DNA from: Coriobacteriaceae bacterium
GTDB taxonomy: Bacteria; Actinomycetota; Coriobacteriia; Coriobacteriales; Coriobacteriaceae
Direction of reading: 5' to 3'
Length of the DNA: 64,000 nucleotides
Assembly (NCBI GenBank): GCA_902363125.1
Contig: CABIZD010000002.1
Coordinates: 62,001-126,000, forward strand
In this document: one piece after another, positions 32,461 to 40,162 of the stretch
Position numbering within the stretch: position 1 is the first letter of the stretch
Layout of the letters: each line of letters begins with the position of its first letter
Translations under genes and position numbers: made by a program
The notes under the pieces: generated by a model
What the model was told of the DNA's origin: nothing
Databases searched by the model: none
Seen by the model: the letters and a program-made list of their open reading frames with translations, nothing else

Positions 32461-33208
32461 TTGCTTTGAGATATTCCTCGTCGTTCACAGGCTCCAGCCA
32501 CTCGTTGGAGGCATCCTCGCCCGGAACCTCCAACGCAAGATGCGAGAACCAGCTGTCGGGCGCGGCGCCGTGCCAGTGCTTCACCCCCGGGGCGATGTTG
32601 ACCACGTCGCCGGGGCGCAGCTCCTGTGCCGGCTTGCCCCACTCCTGGTAAAACCCTCGACCAGCCACGCAGACGAGGATCTGTCCGCCACCGCTTTTGG
32701 CGTGATGGATATGCCAGTTGTTGCGGCAGCCAGGCTCAAACGTCACGTTGTAGACGCCAACCTGCTCGGTGGAAAGGGGCGCGAGGTAGCTTTGACCGAT
32801 AAAGAACTTCGCGAAGGCGTCGTTGGGGGCACCGATGGGGAAAACCATCTCGTTTTGGTGCTGAGCCTTTGCGTCGACGGCATCGTCGTTCGCCCAGACC
32901 TCCTTCGCCATGCGGAAGGCAGCCCACGCCTTGGGCCAACCCGCATAAAACGCTGCATGCGTAAGGATCTCCGCTATCTCCGCCTTGGTCACGCCGTTGT
33001 TCTTTGCGGACGTCAGGTGATATTTGAACGAAGAGTCCGTCAGTCCCTGCGACATCAGGGCAACCACTGTCACCACGCTGCGGTCGCGCAGGGAGAGCTC
33101 ACTCTCTCGGCTCCACACCTCGCCGAAAAGCACGTCGTCGTTGAGCTGTGCGAATTTGGGAGCGAACTCCCCCAGGGCATCTCTGCCCGCCGTCTGTTTA
33201 ACTGCCAT
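32444..33208 (-). CDS. Carboxymuconolactone decarboxylase-like/cupin fusion
   Basis: The 254-residue product joins a CMD/AhpD-like helical domain (residues about 25-110: SLRDRSVVTVVALMSQG, ILTHAAFYAGWPKAWAAF) with a cupin (about 145-230: FEPGCRNNWHIHHA, GDVVNIAPGVKHWHGA, giving His metal ligands). The CMD part lacks the CXXC of AhpD peroxidases. AGGAGG precedes ATG 33208. It forms a unit with the flavodoxin-like reductase gene downstream of the MerR-controlled promoter; such trios respond to oxidative or electrophile stress in related bacteria. Substrate unknown. Confidence 0.85.
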   Translation of the reverse strand: MAVKQTAGRDALGEFAPKFAQLNDDVLFGEVWSRESELSLRDRSVVTVVALMSQGLTDSSFKYHLTSAKNNGVTKAEIAEILTHAAFYAGWPKAWAAFRMAKEVWANDDAVDAKAQHQNEMVFPIGAPNDAFAKFFIGQSYLAPLSTEQVGVYNVTFEPGCRNNWHIHHAKSGGGQILVCVAGRGFYQEWGKPAQELRPGDVVNIAPGVKHWHGAAPDSWFSHLALEVPGEDASNEWLEPVNDEEYLKATNKEA

Positions 33209-33271
33209 GATCGATTTCCTCCTGTCGATAGTTTTGGCACAAATCTGCTTCCGCGCTGTCAAGCAGCCCGG

Positions 33272-33811
33272 CTAGATTCCCATGCCCATTCGTCGCGCCC
33301 GCTCCAGAGCGGGATGCCCGGCGATTTCGCCCACGCCGTTCACGCCGCCGGCGAAAACCGTTCCAGCGAGCGTGCAGCGGGAGAAACAGTCAACCCATCC
33401 CTGCACTGCCTTTTTCGCGCCGTCGAAGGTCGAGCGCCCGTTCTCCGCCGCCGTCGCCAACAGATATGCCTCGGTGAATGCATAATCGGAGCCAAAAAGC
33501 GGGTTAGCGCGGTCCAGCATGGTTTTGAGCTGGCCACAGACGCTGTAGTAGTAAACGGGCGTTGCGAACACCAGGACATCAGCGTCGTGCATCTTGGCGG
33601 CAATTTCCACGGCATCGTCTTGGATGACGCAACGCCCCAACTTTAAGCAGGCAAGGCAGCCCCTGCAGAAGCCCATTTGCTTCTCGCGCAGACGCACGGT
33701 CTCAACGCTGTGACCTGCCTCCCGCGCGCCGTTAGCGAAAGCCTCCGCCAGCGTCTCGGAATTGCCATTCTTTCGTGGACTTGAAGAAACTATCAAAACC
33801 GTTTTGCCCAT
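33272..33811 (-). CDS. Flavodoxin/NADPH-dependent FMN reductase family protein
   Basis: The 179-residue protein starts KTVLIVSSSPRKNGNSETLA, the FMN-phosphate loop of iron-sulfur/FMN reductases, and has GFCRGCLACLKLGRCVIQDD, a two-cysteine segment seen in this family, and VLVFATPVYYYSVCGQLKTM. It probably transfers two electrons from NAD(P)H to quinones or similar compounds. ATG 33811 has AAGGGG upstream; longer starts reach into the promoter. First gene of the operon with the CMD/cupin gene, controlled from the MerR operator at 33,863-33,882. Confidence 0.88.
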   Translation of the reverse strand: MGKTVLIVSSSPRKNGNSETLAEAFANGAREAGHSVETVRLREKQMGFCRGCLACLKLGRCVIQDDAVEIAAKMHDADVLVFATPVYYYSVCGQLKTMLDRANPLFGSDYAFTEAYLLATAAENGRSTFDGAKKAVQGWVDCFSRCTLAGTVFAGGVNGVGEIAGHPALERARRMGMGI

Positions 33812-33862
33812 TACGGAATACCCCTTGCGCTCCCGATTTGTATTGACGAGAATGAAGGTAAT

Positions 33863-33882
33863 ACCTAAACCTGACTTTAGGT
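33863..33882 (-). promoter_or_regulatory. MerR-type operator in the reductase promoter
   Basis: ACCTAAA and TTTAGGT are perfect inverted 7-mers around six bases. On the minus strand TTGACC overlaps one arm and TACCTT lies 19 bp further, the overlong spacing typical of promoters that MerR-family proteins untwist. Confidence 0.7.
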
Positions 33883-33916
33883 CAAGGAATGAATTCGACA
33901 TTGTTTCGGAGGAGCC

Positions 33917-34357
33917 ATGTACACAATCGGACAGGTGGCGGAAATGTTCGGTTTGCCCGCTTCAACGCTGCGATATTACGACAAGCAGGGATTGTTCCCG
34001 GGATTGGAGCGGGCGTCCGGCATTCGCCGATTTGGCGACAAGGAACTCGAGGCGCTTCGAGTCATCGAATGCCTAAAGAAGGCGGGGATGGAGATCAGGG
34101 ATATCCGGCTGTTCATGGAATGGTGCGCAGAGGGCCCATCAACATACCCCCAGCGCAAGGCTATGTTCGAGGAGCGGAAGGCCCACATGGAATCGGAGAT
34201 CGCGAACATGAACCGTGCGCTCGATATGCTGAAGTTCAAATGCTGGTACTACGAACAGGCGATGCAAGATGGCGGCGAGGACAGGCTTAAGGCACTGATT
34301 CCCGATGGCTTGCCAGAAGAAATCAAAGAGGCCTACGAAAACGCGCACGCTCGATAG
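33917..34357 (+). CDS. MerR-family transcriptional activator
   Basis: The 146-residue regulator opens with MYTIGQVAEMFGLPASTLRY and YDKQGLFPG, the MerR winged helix, then GIRRFGDKELEAL, and a coiled coil (about 80-115) for dimerisation. The C-terminal region lacks a cysteine-pair metal site; a single CWYYEQA Cys could sense thiol or redox stress. GGAGG stands before ATG 33917. It is divergent from the reductase operon whose promoter it most likely activates. Confidence 0.9.
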   Translation: MYTIGQVAEMFGLPASTLRYYDKQGLFPGLERASGIRRFGDKELEALRVIECLKKAGMEIRDIRLFMEWCAEGPSTYPQRKAMFEERKAHMESEIANMNRALDMLKFKCWYYEQAMQDGGEDRLKALIPDGLPEEIKEAYENAHAR

Positions 34358-34422
34358 TGGCGCCCGATGCTCAAGGGGCTTCAGCGAGGAATCCTGTTCG
34401 GGGTAGGAGTGCAAATCAGAAC

Positions 34423-35119
34423 CACCCTTAAAAAGGGTGGTTTGCTCTTAGGGTATAACCCACGGGCCCCGGGCTCGCGTCTAAAGGCGCGGGCCCGGAC
34501 TTCGTCCAGGCCTAGTGCATCTTGACCCGTGGCGCGCCGGTCGAACCGGCAGGATCACCTCCTCTTGAAGGGGTCCTCGTACTCCTTCACGCTCAGCTTG
34601 TCCAGCGCGATGTCGTGGGACTCCTGCTCCCTGATGTACTTGGCGATCGTCGCCTCGTTCAGGCCGACGGTGGACACGTAGTAGCCCTCCGCCCAGAACT
34701 TCCTGTTGCCGAACTTGTACTTGAGGTTGGCGTGCCTGTCGAATATCATCAGCGAGCTCTTCCCCTTCAGGTAGCCCATGACGCTCGCGACGCTGCACTT
34801 CGGCGGGATCGCCAGCAGCACGTGCACGTGGTCGGGCATCAGGTGCCCCTCGATTATCTCGATCCCCTTGTACTCGCACAGCTTCCTGAGGATCTCCCCT
34901 ATGTCGCTCCTGATTTGGTTGTAGATCACTTTGCGCCTATACTTCGGCGTGGACACGACGTGGTACTTGCACATCCACTTCGTGTGGGAAAGGCTGTAGG
35001 CCTTCTGGGCCATGGCGACCACCCCTTCGACTCGAATTCTTGACGGCCTGAACAATCGTCAATATCGGCCGGAGGGGTGGCTTTGTAAAGCCGTTTGTCT
35101 CCACCCGCGTAGCGGGTGG
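34423..35119 (-). mobile_element. IS200-type insertion sequence, about 700 bp
   Basis: A single tnpA gene is flanked by hairpins of the same design: CCACCC/GGGTGG with a seven-base loop on one side (34423-34441) and CCACCCGC/GCGGGTGG at 35101-35119. IS200 elements have no terminal inverted repeats but carry subterminal hairpins recognised by the Y1 transposase, and are about 700 bp long, as here. Exact ends are uncertain. A further GC hairpin (35126-35146) lies just outside or marks the true end. Confidence 0.75.
34555..35013 (-). CDS. tnpA: IS200/IS605-family Y1 transposase TnpA
   Basis: The 152-residue product begins KAYSLSHTKWMCKYHVVSTP and carries the HUH metal motif as HVH (residues 62-64, in MPDHVHVLL) and the nucleophile Tyr126 in ATIAKYIREQ. 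It cuts and rejoins single-stranded DNA at hairpin-bearing element ends. ATG 35013 has AAGGGG upstream. The stop is embedded in AAGAGGAGGTGATCC, an unusually complete ribosome-binding sequence, yet no tnpB follows; this suggests descent from an IS605-type element that lost tnpB, or chance. Confidence 0.92.
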   Translation of the reverse strand: MAQKAYSLSHTKWMCKYHVVSTPKYRRKVIYNQIRSDIGEILRKLCEYKGIEIIEGHLMPDHVHVLLAIPPKCSVASVMGYLKGKSSLMIFDRHANLKYKFGNRKFWAEGYYVSTVGLNEATIAKYIREQESHDIALDKLSVKEYEDPFKRR

Positions 35120-35167
35120 TTTAAAGCTGGCCGCTGCGCGGCCAGCAGACTAAAGTCTTGAACGAGA

Positions 35168-35196
35168 GAGGGCCGGGGCCTATGGCTCCGGCCCTC
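35168..35196 (-). terminator. Hairpin after the small membrane protein genes
   Basis: GAGGGCCGGGGCC and GGCTCCGGCCCTC pair at 12 of 13 positions around a three-base loop, 26 bp after the stop of the 76-residue protein gene; TCTCGTT follows on the minus strand. Confidence 0.6.
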
Positions 35197-35221
35197 CTTC
35201 TGGGCGTTTCCCTCGCTCGCA

Positions 35222-35452
35222 CTACCCGGCCGACGGCGCGGTGAACGACAGCTTGTCGTATGCGAAACTGTAGTTCTTCTTGATCGCATAGAAGGCGACC
35301 GACGCCATCAGCGCGGCGACCGCAATGGCGGCCTGCTCCTTCGTTGGGTTGACCTCGAGCGCGTACCCGATGGCTTCCCTGACGGTCTTCAGCGCACCCT
35401 CGGGCGAGTCGACGAGCTCGGTGGCGGCCTTTGCGATGTTCTTGCTGTCCAT
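35222..35452 (-). CDS. Small membrane protein, 76 aa
   Basis: Not recognised. It has an amphipathic N-terminal half (KNIAKAATELVDSPEGALK, TVREAIGYALEVNP), one membrane helix (QAAIAVAALMASVAFYAI) and a short tail. AAGGAA lies before ATG 35452. It follows the 56-residue gene by 24 bp. Size and layout recall holins or membrane-acting toxins, but this is only a resemblance. The pair is divergent from a WYL-domain regulator. Confidence 0.6.
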   Translation of the reverse strand: MDSKNIAKAATELVDSPEGALKTVREAIGYALEVNPTKEQAAIAVAALMASVAFYAIKKNYSFAYDKLSFTAPSAG

Positions 35453-35476
35453 GGTCGTTCCTTTCGTGGGGTTAGT

Positions 35477-35647
35477 CTAGGCGAGCAGCTTGAGCGTGAG
35501 GGCGATGTGGCATGCCATTCCAGCGAGGAGCGCCACGGTCATGCACGTCACGGCGGCGGCCATCAACCTGAAGAACCACGTGTCCATGTCGCGGCCACTT
35601 CCCGCCTTTTCGAAGTGCTTATCTTCCAAACGGCTCTTGTCGGTCAT
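35477..35647 (-). CDS. Small membrane protein, 56 aa
   Basis: This short gene has a very good ribosome site (GGAGGA five bases before ATG 35647) and encodes a charged start (MTDKSRLEDKHFEKAGSGRD) followed by one membrane helix (LMAAAVTCMTVALLAGMACH). No family recognised. It is the first gene of a two-gene unit with the 76-residue membrane protein. The 122-bp gap to the divergent WYL gene holds a dyad that could control both directions. Confidence 0.65.
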   Translation of the reverse strand: MTDKSRLEDKHFEKAGSGRDMDTWFFRLMAAAVTCMTVALLAGMACHIALTLKLLA

Positions 35648-35724
35648 CAGTTCCTCCTCCTCTACGGGTTTTACTGAGGACAGTTTCTCGAATAAGAGCC
35701 CTGCCGTTCGAATGCAGACGCTCT

Positions 35725-35750
35725 AATGACCTACAATATTTAATGTCATT
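35725..35750. promoter_or_regulatory. Dyad upstream of the WYL regulator
   Basis: AATGAC (35725-35730) and GTCATT (35745-35750) are exact inverted copies around a 14-bp A/T-rich centre containing TACAATAT, a -10-like element. Candidate operator between divergent genes. Confidence 0.45.
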
Positions 35751-35769
35751 CAATAGAAACGAGGAAACC

Positions 35770-36969
35770 ATGTCGAGGAAGCTGACGGACATTGAGATAG
35801 CGGCTTTTCTCGAGAGATGCGGCACGATTGAGAGCGGAACGCGACAGCGCTTGCTGGCAGTCGCGCGCCTGCTATGCGATTTCACCGACGAGAACGAGGG
35901 ACTCACCTCGCAGGAAATAGCTCGGGTTCTCTCGCGACTGTCGGGGAGCAATGTGGCCGAAAACTCCGTCCGCGCCGATCTCGACGCTTTGGCATCATGC
36001 AGCCCCTTCGGAGCCGAAGTCATAAAGCCCGGGCGGGGCGAGAAAACCGGGTACCGCTGCGCGGCAAAGCCCTTTTCATCGCATGACTCTTCGCTCCTGA
36101 TGGGCATGGTGAGAACGAGCAAGTTCGTCAATGAGGAGCAGCGCGCTCGCCTTTGCGCGAAGCTCGAGGAAATCATGTCCGACCGCGAGCTGGAAGAGAT
36201 GGTCGAATCGATCTTTGTCGATGAGCGCGAAACCCATGAGGGCATGAACGCACTTGCGGCGATGGTCGCCGCCTCCTCCGCGATTCGCAACAACGAACAG
36301 CTCTGCTTCCGTTATCGCCGCCACTTGATGAACGGGGATGAGCTGATTGACCGCCAGATCTCGTCCGAAGACCCCGTTTGCCTCGTCTACAGCTTCGGAC
36401 ACTACTATCTTGAGACCTGCGTGACAACTGACAAGGTTCCCGAGGGCGAACCCTTTTTCCGCAGGCTGGACCATATGACGAACGCGATGGTATCGGGGAA
36501 GAAGCTCCGCAACCCCGGCAGGGTTGACGAGCTTAGGAGAAGGGTGGCCGCCGACGTCCGAGAGCGGATTGACATGTACGGCGACGGGACCAGCAGGACG
36601 CTTTTCCTCAAAGTCGAGGGGCGTTGCGCCCAATATGCCTACGACAGGTTCGGCCACGACTTGGTTTTTTCGCACGTCTCCGAGGACGATGCCGGCAATC
36701 CCCATGGCTACGCCTGCGTGAGGACGCAGCTGTCTCCAACCCTCTACCGTTGGCTTTTCGGTATGGGAGGAGGCGTTTTCCTTGCAAAGCCGAAAGGCCT
36801 CACCTGGGCCAGGACCTTTCGAGGCCTTTCGACATGCAGCGCCGATACGCTTCGGCAGTTCGTCGAAGATTACGAGGCGGCGCACGAGGGCTATATCTCC
36901 ATGCTTGAAAGCGCTCTGGGAGCCGAGCGAGATGCTATTGCAAAGGGACATGAAACGGCTTGGATTTAA
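35770..36969 (+). CDS. WYL-domain transcriptional regulator
   Basis: The 399-residue product has an N-terminal winged helix (QRLLAVARLLCDFTDEN, LTSQEIARVLSRLSG, NSVRADLDALASC) followed by a WYL region (about 175-265) in which the signature lies around VCLVYSFGHYYLETCV, and a C-terminal WCX-type extension. WYL proteins bind ligands or nucleic acids and often govern phage-defence genes. CGAGGAAA precedes ATG 35770. It overlaps the convergent 559-residue gene by 35 bp and is divergent from the two small membrane-protein genes. Confidence 0.82.
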   Translation: MSRKLTDIEIAAFLERCGTIESGTRQRLLAVARLLCDFTDENEGLTSQEIARVLSRLSGSNVAENSVRADLDALASCSPFGAEVIKPGRGEKTGYRCAAKPFSSHDSSLLMGMVRTSKFVNEEQRARLCAKLEEIMSDRELEEMVESIFVDERETHEGMNALAAMVAASSAIRNNEQLCFRYRRHLMNGDELIDRQISSEDPVCLVYSFGHYYLETCVTTDKVPEGEPFFRRLDHMTNAMVSGKKLRNPGRVDELRRRVAADVRERIDMYGDGTSRTLFLKVEGRCAQYAYDRFGHDLVFSHVSEDDAGNPHGYACVRTQLSPTLYRWLFGMGGGVFLAKPKGLTWARTFRGLSTCSADTLRQFVEDYEAAHEGYISMLESALGAERDAIAKGHETAWI

Positions 36970-38614
36970 CGCTAAAGACGACGTACTCGGTCAGAACCTC
37001 TGCAAGGGCATCAGAGGCGCACCTTTCCGAGCGGTACCTTCTGAATAGGCGATCAATGTTTTCCAGCTCTTCATCCTGCGACAGCCCGCGCAGCGGAGAG
37101 TAGTAGTAGGAGTTATGGATGTCGATCCCGTCACCCATTATCGACAGGGCGATGGACCAGAGGTGGGTGTCGTCATGATGCTCTATAGCGATGAGATGCG
37201 CGCTCTCGATTGAGCTGACGGTTAAACCATCGAGTCCCTCATTGAGGACCTTTGCCATCTCCGCGAGGTCGTCGGAGCTCGATTCGCCCTGGGCTCTCAT
37301 GCCGTCAAGATACTTGAGCTGTTCTTCGTCGAGCCGTAGGCCGCCGAGCAGCATGAACATGATGTCAAGAACCTCGTCCCTGATTTCCCTAACCTTGCCC
37401 AGGTCGTAGAAGTTGGACTTATGGAGCTTCCCATTGCGGGTGTCGTCCATGAACGACCGCAGCCGCCCGAACAGGAGCTCGCGAAAGGACTTGTAATCAA
37501 TCTCAGGATCGTAGATGCGCACGTTGAAGTATTTGTGCTGGTAGCTTGCAAATAGATAGGCAAGCGGGCCCAACGTTGCCTCTTTGTCCTTCTCCGCCAG
37601 GAGGGCTGAGGTGAGCGGGACGGCAGGGTTCCAGGCCTTTACGGCGCCAAACGCCACCTTGTAGTCCCTGTTCGCCCAAAGCGGAAGAAGGTCGAACATC
37701 ATCTGCTCTATCGCCTTGATGTAGCCAGCGACCGTCCCGGTCTGCTCGACATTCTCGGAGAGGGTGTTGAGCCTGTAGCGCCACTCTGACGACAGAAAGC
37801 TGACGGCGAAGCTGGCTTGCCCGAAGAGTATTTCGAACAGATCTTTGCGCTGAATGTTGCGCGCCAAGATATCGATGTCGCGCTCCGACATCCCTCTTCC
37901 CATCAGACGGTACCTGATAAGAGGAAGCTCGATCGCCTCGTAGTCGTGAAGGAGCTCTCGTCTGAAGGAGCCGAGCTCATGCTCGGTGGGCAGGGCAACA
38001 ACCGTGAACCCCTGGACAAGTCGACCCTCCGTCCTCACCCTGCCAGCCACGTCGGTCAAACGGTCGGCCTCTTCCTTTCCGAAAGTCCTCTCGAACCAAT
38101 CTGTTGCAGAGACGTGCTTGACGCCGCGCGGAGAGAAAGACTCGTACCAGTAGCCGAGACTCTCGCGGAGCTTGACGTTGGCCTCATCCGCAAGCCATAC
38201 AAGGTAGACGTCGTCAACCTCCCCGTTCTCCACCAACTCGAACGCCCAGAACATGGAGTTGCTCTTAGTGTGGTTAAGCGGGCTATGGTCGATGCTTGGC
38301 CACAGCATGACGCATGCATGCTTCCCCCCGTCCGCAATGTAACCGAAGCCGGCGTTCTTCCATCTTGACGTGGATGGCAGGTCGAAGGTTTCGATGGAAT
38401 GCCCAGATGCCAGCTTCCTTGCAAAGTCAGCGAATAGGCCAGGCGCCGCTGCAGCCCAGTTTCGCTGCATCTGCTTCATGCTTGCGCAATTGCAATCATC
38501 GGTTCCAAAAAGGAATCCGCTGTTGAACTCATTGACGCCTGCGAACTTCTTCGATAGCTTGATGTCCGCCAACGCCTTGTCCGCGAACTCGTCGTACAGA
38601 GACTGGCAATCCAT
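36935..38614 (-). CDS. Unrecognised 559-residue protein beside WYL regulator
   Basis: I do not recognise this family. The N-terminal 60 residues hold DDCNCASMKQMQRNW, with clustered cysteines; the middle is mixed alpha/beta (FWAFELVENGEVDDVYLVWL) and residues about 270-480 are helical (DLFEILFGQASFAVSFLSS, EVLDIMFMLLGGLRLDEE). IAIEHHDDTHLWSIAL near the C-terminus is rich in His/Asp and could bind metal. No membrane helix or Walker motif is visible. Overlap with the WYL gene and accessory surroundings make a defence role possible but unproven. Confidence 0.7.
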   Translation of the reverse strand: MDCQSLYDEFADKALADIKLSKKFAGVNEFNSGFLFGTDDCNCASMKQMQRNWAAAAPGLFADFARKLASGHSIETFDLPSTSRWKNAGFGYIADGGKHACVMLWPSIDHSPLNHTKSNSMFWAFELVENGEVDDVYLVWLADEANVKLRESLGYWYESFSPRGVKHVSATDWFERTFGKEEADRLTDVAGRVRTEGRLVQGFTVVALPTEHELGSFRRELLHDYEAIELPLIRYRLMGRGMSERDIDILARNIQRKDLFEILFGQASFAVSFLSSEWRYRLNTLSENVEQTGTVAGYIKAIEQMMFDLLPLWANRDYKVAFGAVKAWNPAVPLTSALLAEKDKEATLGPLAYLFASYQHKYFNVRIYDPEIDYKSFRELLFGRLRSFMDDTRNGKLHKSNFYDLGKVREIRDEVLDIMFMLLGGLRLDEEQLKYLDGMRAQGESSSDDLAEMAKVLNEGLDGLTVSSIESAHLIAIEHHDDTHLWSIALSIMGDGIDIHNSYYYSPLRGLSQDEELENIDRLFRRYRSERCASDALAEVLTEYVVFSVKSKPFHVPLQ

Positions 38615-38655
38615 TTCCCACCCACTTTCTCGATAACGCCATTATCCCAGAAAGA

Positions 38656-38764
38656 CTATGGGGTGTTCGGGATAGAGGAGCTGGCGCCCGGCGAGCTCGA
38701 CCTCACGCCCGGCTGCATCGACAGGGCCAGGGCCGCGAGGGGCGAGGGGCCGCTGACGGGGTAG
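38656..38764 (+). pseudogene. C-terminal remnant of an unknown gene
   Basis: A frame ending at TAG 38762-38764 reads YGVFGIEELAPGELDLTPG and CIDRARAARGEGPLTG, protein-like but with no start. It looks like the end of a deleted gene of a mobile element. Confidence 0.4.
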
Positions 38765-39148
38765 GCGTCGGGCCGGGACATGGGCCGGAGGGCCCGTTGC
38801 GCTAAGTCCGGAACGGCTGCGCGGCGGGCTGGCGGAGCATGCGGAGGCGGCATGGGGGCACCGGCCTCCATAGCCTCTCCACCTGCGGAAACGGGGCGGT
38901 CGCCAGGCGCCGTGAGCTATTTCCGCGTTGCGCTAGCTGCGGAAACGCGGGGTACGCTCAGACTGTTGCGTTGAGATTGAAAATCAACCTGATATCGTAG
39001 CGCACCGCAGACGCTGATGGCGATGGCTATGCACGGGTACGGGCGCGCCGTCGCACTTCATAGCTTGTATCTCAAGTATTTGGGGCGCATACGCGGCGTT
39101 CAAAAATGCGGAGCGACTCCGCATGGCTCGAGACTGAGCCGAGGCGCC
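38765..39148. other. Gene-free stretch with repeats
   Basis: No gene seen. CTGCGGAAACG occurs at 38883-38893 and 38937-38947; between them TTTCCGC (38920-38926) forms an inverted repeat with GCGGAAA (38939-38945). TTGAGATTGAAAATCAA near 38970 has a Fur-like look but does not match well. Confidence 0.5.
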
Positions 39149-39598
39149 CTACTTCTCGCCCTCCAGCAGCCCCACGATGCGGTCGATGTCGACGGCAAAG
39201 CGGGGCCTTCCCTCGCGCTCGTAGCGGTCGAGATACGCCTGACACTCGGAGACAATGCGCTTGGTGTTGCTGTCGATAATGCGCTGGAGCGTCTCATAGT
39301 ATGCCGAACCCTCGGTCCTAAAGCGACGCTGGTAGGCCTTGGTTATGGGGAACATCTTGACGTAGTGGATGCCGTGGCGGCAGCCGGGACGTGTCGTGGG
39401 GCGGGGCGGTAGCGCAAAGTACTGGTCTTTGGGCACGTTGGGAGCGATGTTGGAGCGCAACGGCACGGCGAAGTCCCTGCGCTTCCCGCGAAAACGCAGC
39501 CTCACCACCACGATGCAGGGGCGATTGTGCTTGAGCATAAGTTCGCGGTCGCCCTCGACGAGGTTGAAGAAGTCCTGGGAAATGGATACGATCTTCAC
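39149..39598 (-). CDS. Type III toxin-antitoxin endoribonuclease, TenpN/ToxN-like
   Basis: The 149-residue product reads VKIVSISQDFFNLVEGDREL, then HNRPCIVVVRLRF and KRRDFAVPLRSNI, which match the opening strands of TenpN-type toxins of type III systems (RPYILL...DFAVPLRS in relatives). These cut RNA and are held inactive by a structured, usually repeat-containing antitoxin RNA encoded just upstream. GTG 39598 begins the domain with AAGGGG upstream. A GC-rich hairpin lies 26-49 bp before the start, where type III systems place their attenuating terminator. Clear tandem antitoxin repeats were not found. Confidence 0.72.
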   Translation of the reverse strand: MKIVSISQDFFNLVEGDRELMLKHNRPCIVVVRLRFRGKRRDFAVPLRSNIAPNVPKDQYFALPPRPTTRPGCRHGIHYVKMFPITKAYQRRFRTEGSAYYETLQRIIDSNTKRIVSECQAYLDRYEREGRPRFAVDIDRIVGLLEGEK

Positions 39599-39623
39599 CG
39601 GTTGCGCCCCCTTCATACGAAGC

Positions 39624-39760
39624 GGGGCCCGCATCGCTGCAGGCCCCTACAGGTGGGCGATATTCTACGCCTTGCGGCACCCCGTCGCCCGCGGAGGTTA
39701 AACGTACACGTAAGCCGTACTCTGAAAGCCGCGGCTTCCGGCAAGTAGTTTATACCACGA
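39624..39760 (-). ncRNA. Candidate type III antitoxin RNA region
   Basis: On the minus strand this gap before the toxin holds TATAAA near 39753, hairpins such as GAAGCCGCGGCTTTC (39726-39740 region) and a terminator-like stem GGGGCC/GGCCCC (39624-39629 with 39642-39647). Position and hairpins fit an antitoxin RNA; the expected tandem repeats are not evident, so the call is tentative. Confidence 0.35.
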
Positions 39761-40162
39761 AAGGTCGCTTTCAATGCGCATAGCTCTCAAAATAACACTC
39801 GCTGGGCCGTCACCCCTGGCCGTTACCCCCCAATCTTCATTGGAGTCAGCAGGTCAATTCATATAGTCATGAGGGTTTATCCTAAAGGGAATCAAATTTA
39901 TACCCCCATAACTAAGGAATTTTCTATTCCCCCTCAATGACTAGAGCCCTGGTGTAATTGGCTGGATCACCGTTCCGGGAACCAGTATCGATCTACCTGT
40001 CCGCCAAGCTCCTTTTTCAGCTCCAGCCTAGTATCTGAATCGTGCCGTTATAAGCGAAAGCCGAAGAGATGCGTCTTTGCCGAGAAACTGAAGTTAGTCT
40101 TCCCTTACTGCGCGATTTATGCGCTACAGTTAGATAGCTCTAACTGATTGGGGGCGATAGCC
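39761..40162. other. Gene-free AT-rich stretch, 400 bp
   Basis: No gene. Two related 26-30-bp units lie side by side at 39878-39907 and 39908-39933 (both run CTAA, GGAAT, then A/T and CCCCC). Short repeats GGCCGTCACCCC and GGCCGTTACCCC are at about 39805-39829. The right end should hold the methyltransferase promoter. Confidence 0.4.

Noticed and set aside
34548..34562. GGATCACCTCCT, as at the 3' end of 16S rRNA
   Set aside because: It lies over the end of tnpA with no rRNA-like sequence on either side; it is the complement of a ribosome-binding site, not an rRNA gene.
38960..38995. A Fur-box-like sequence, TTGAGATTGAAAATCAA
   Set aside because: It matches the Fur consensus poorly and no iron-related gene is near.
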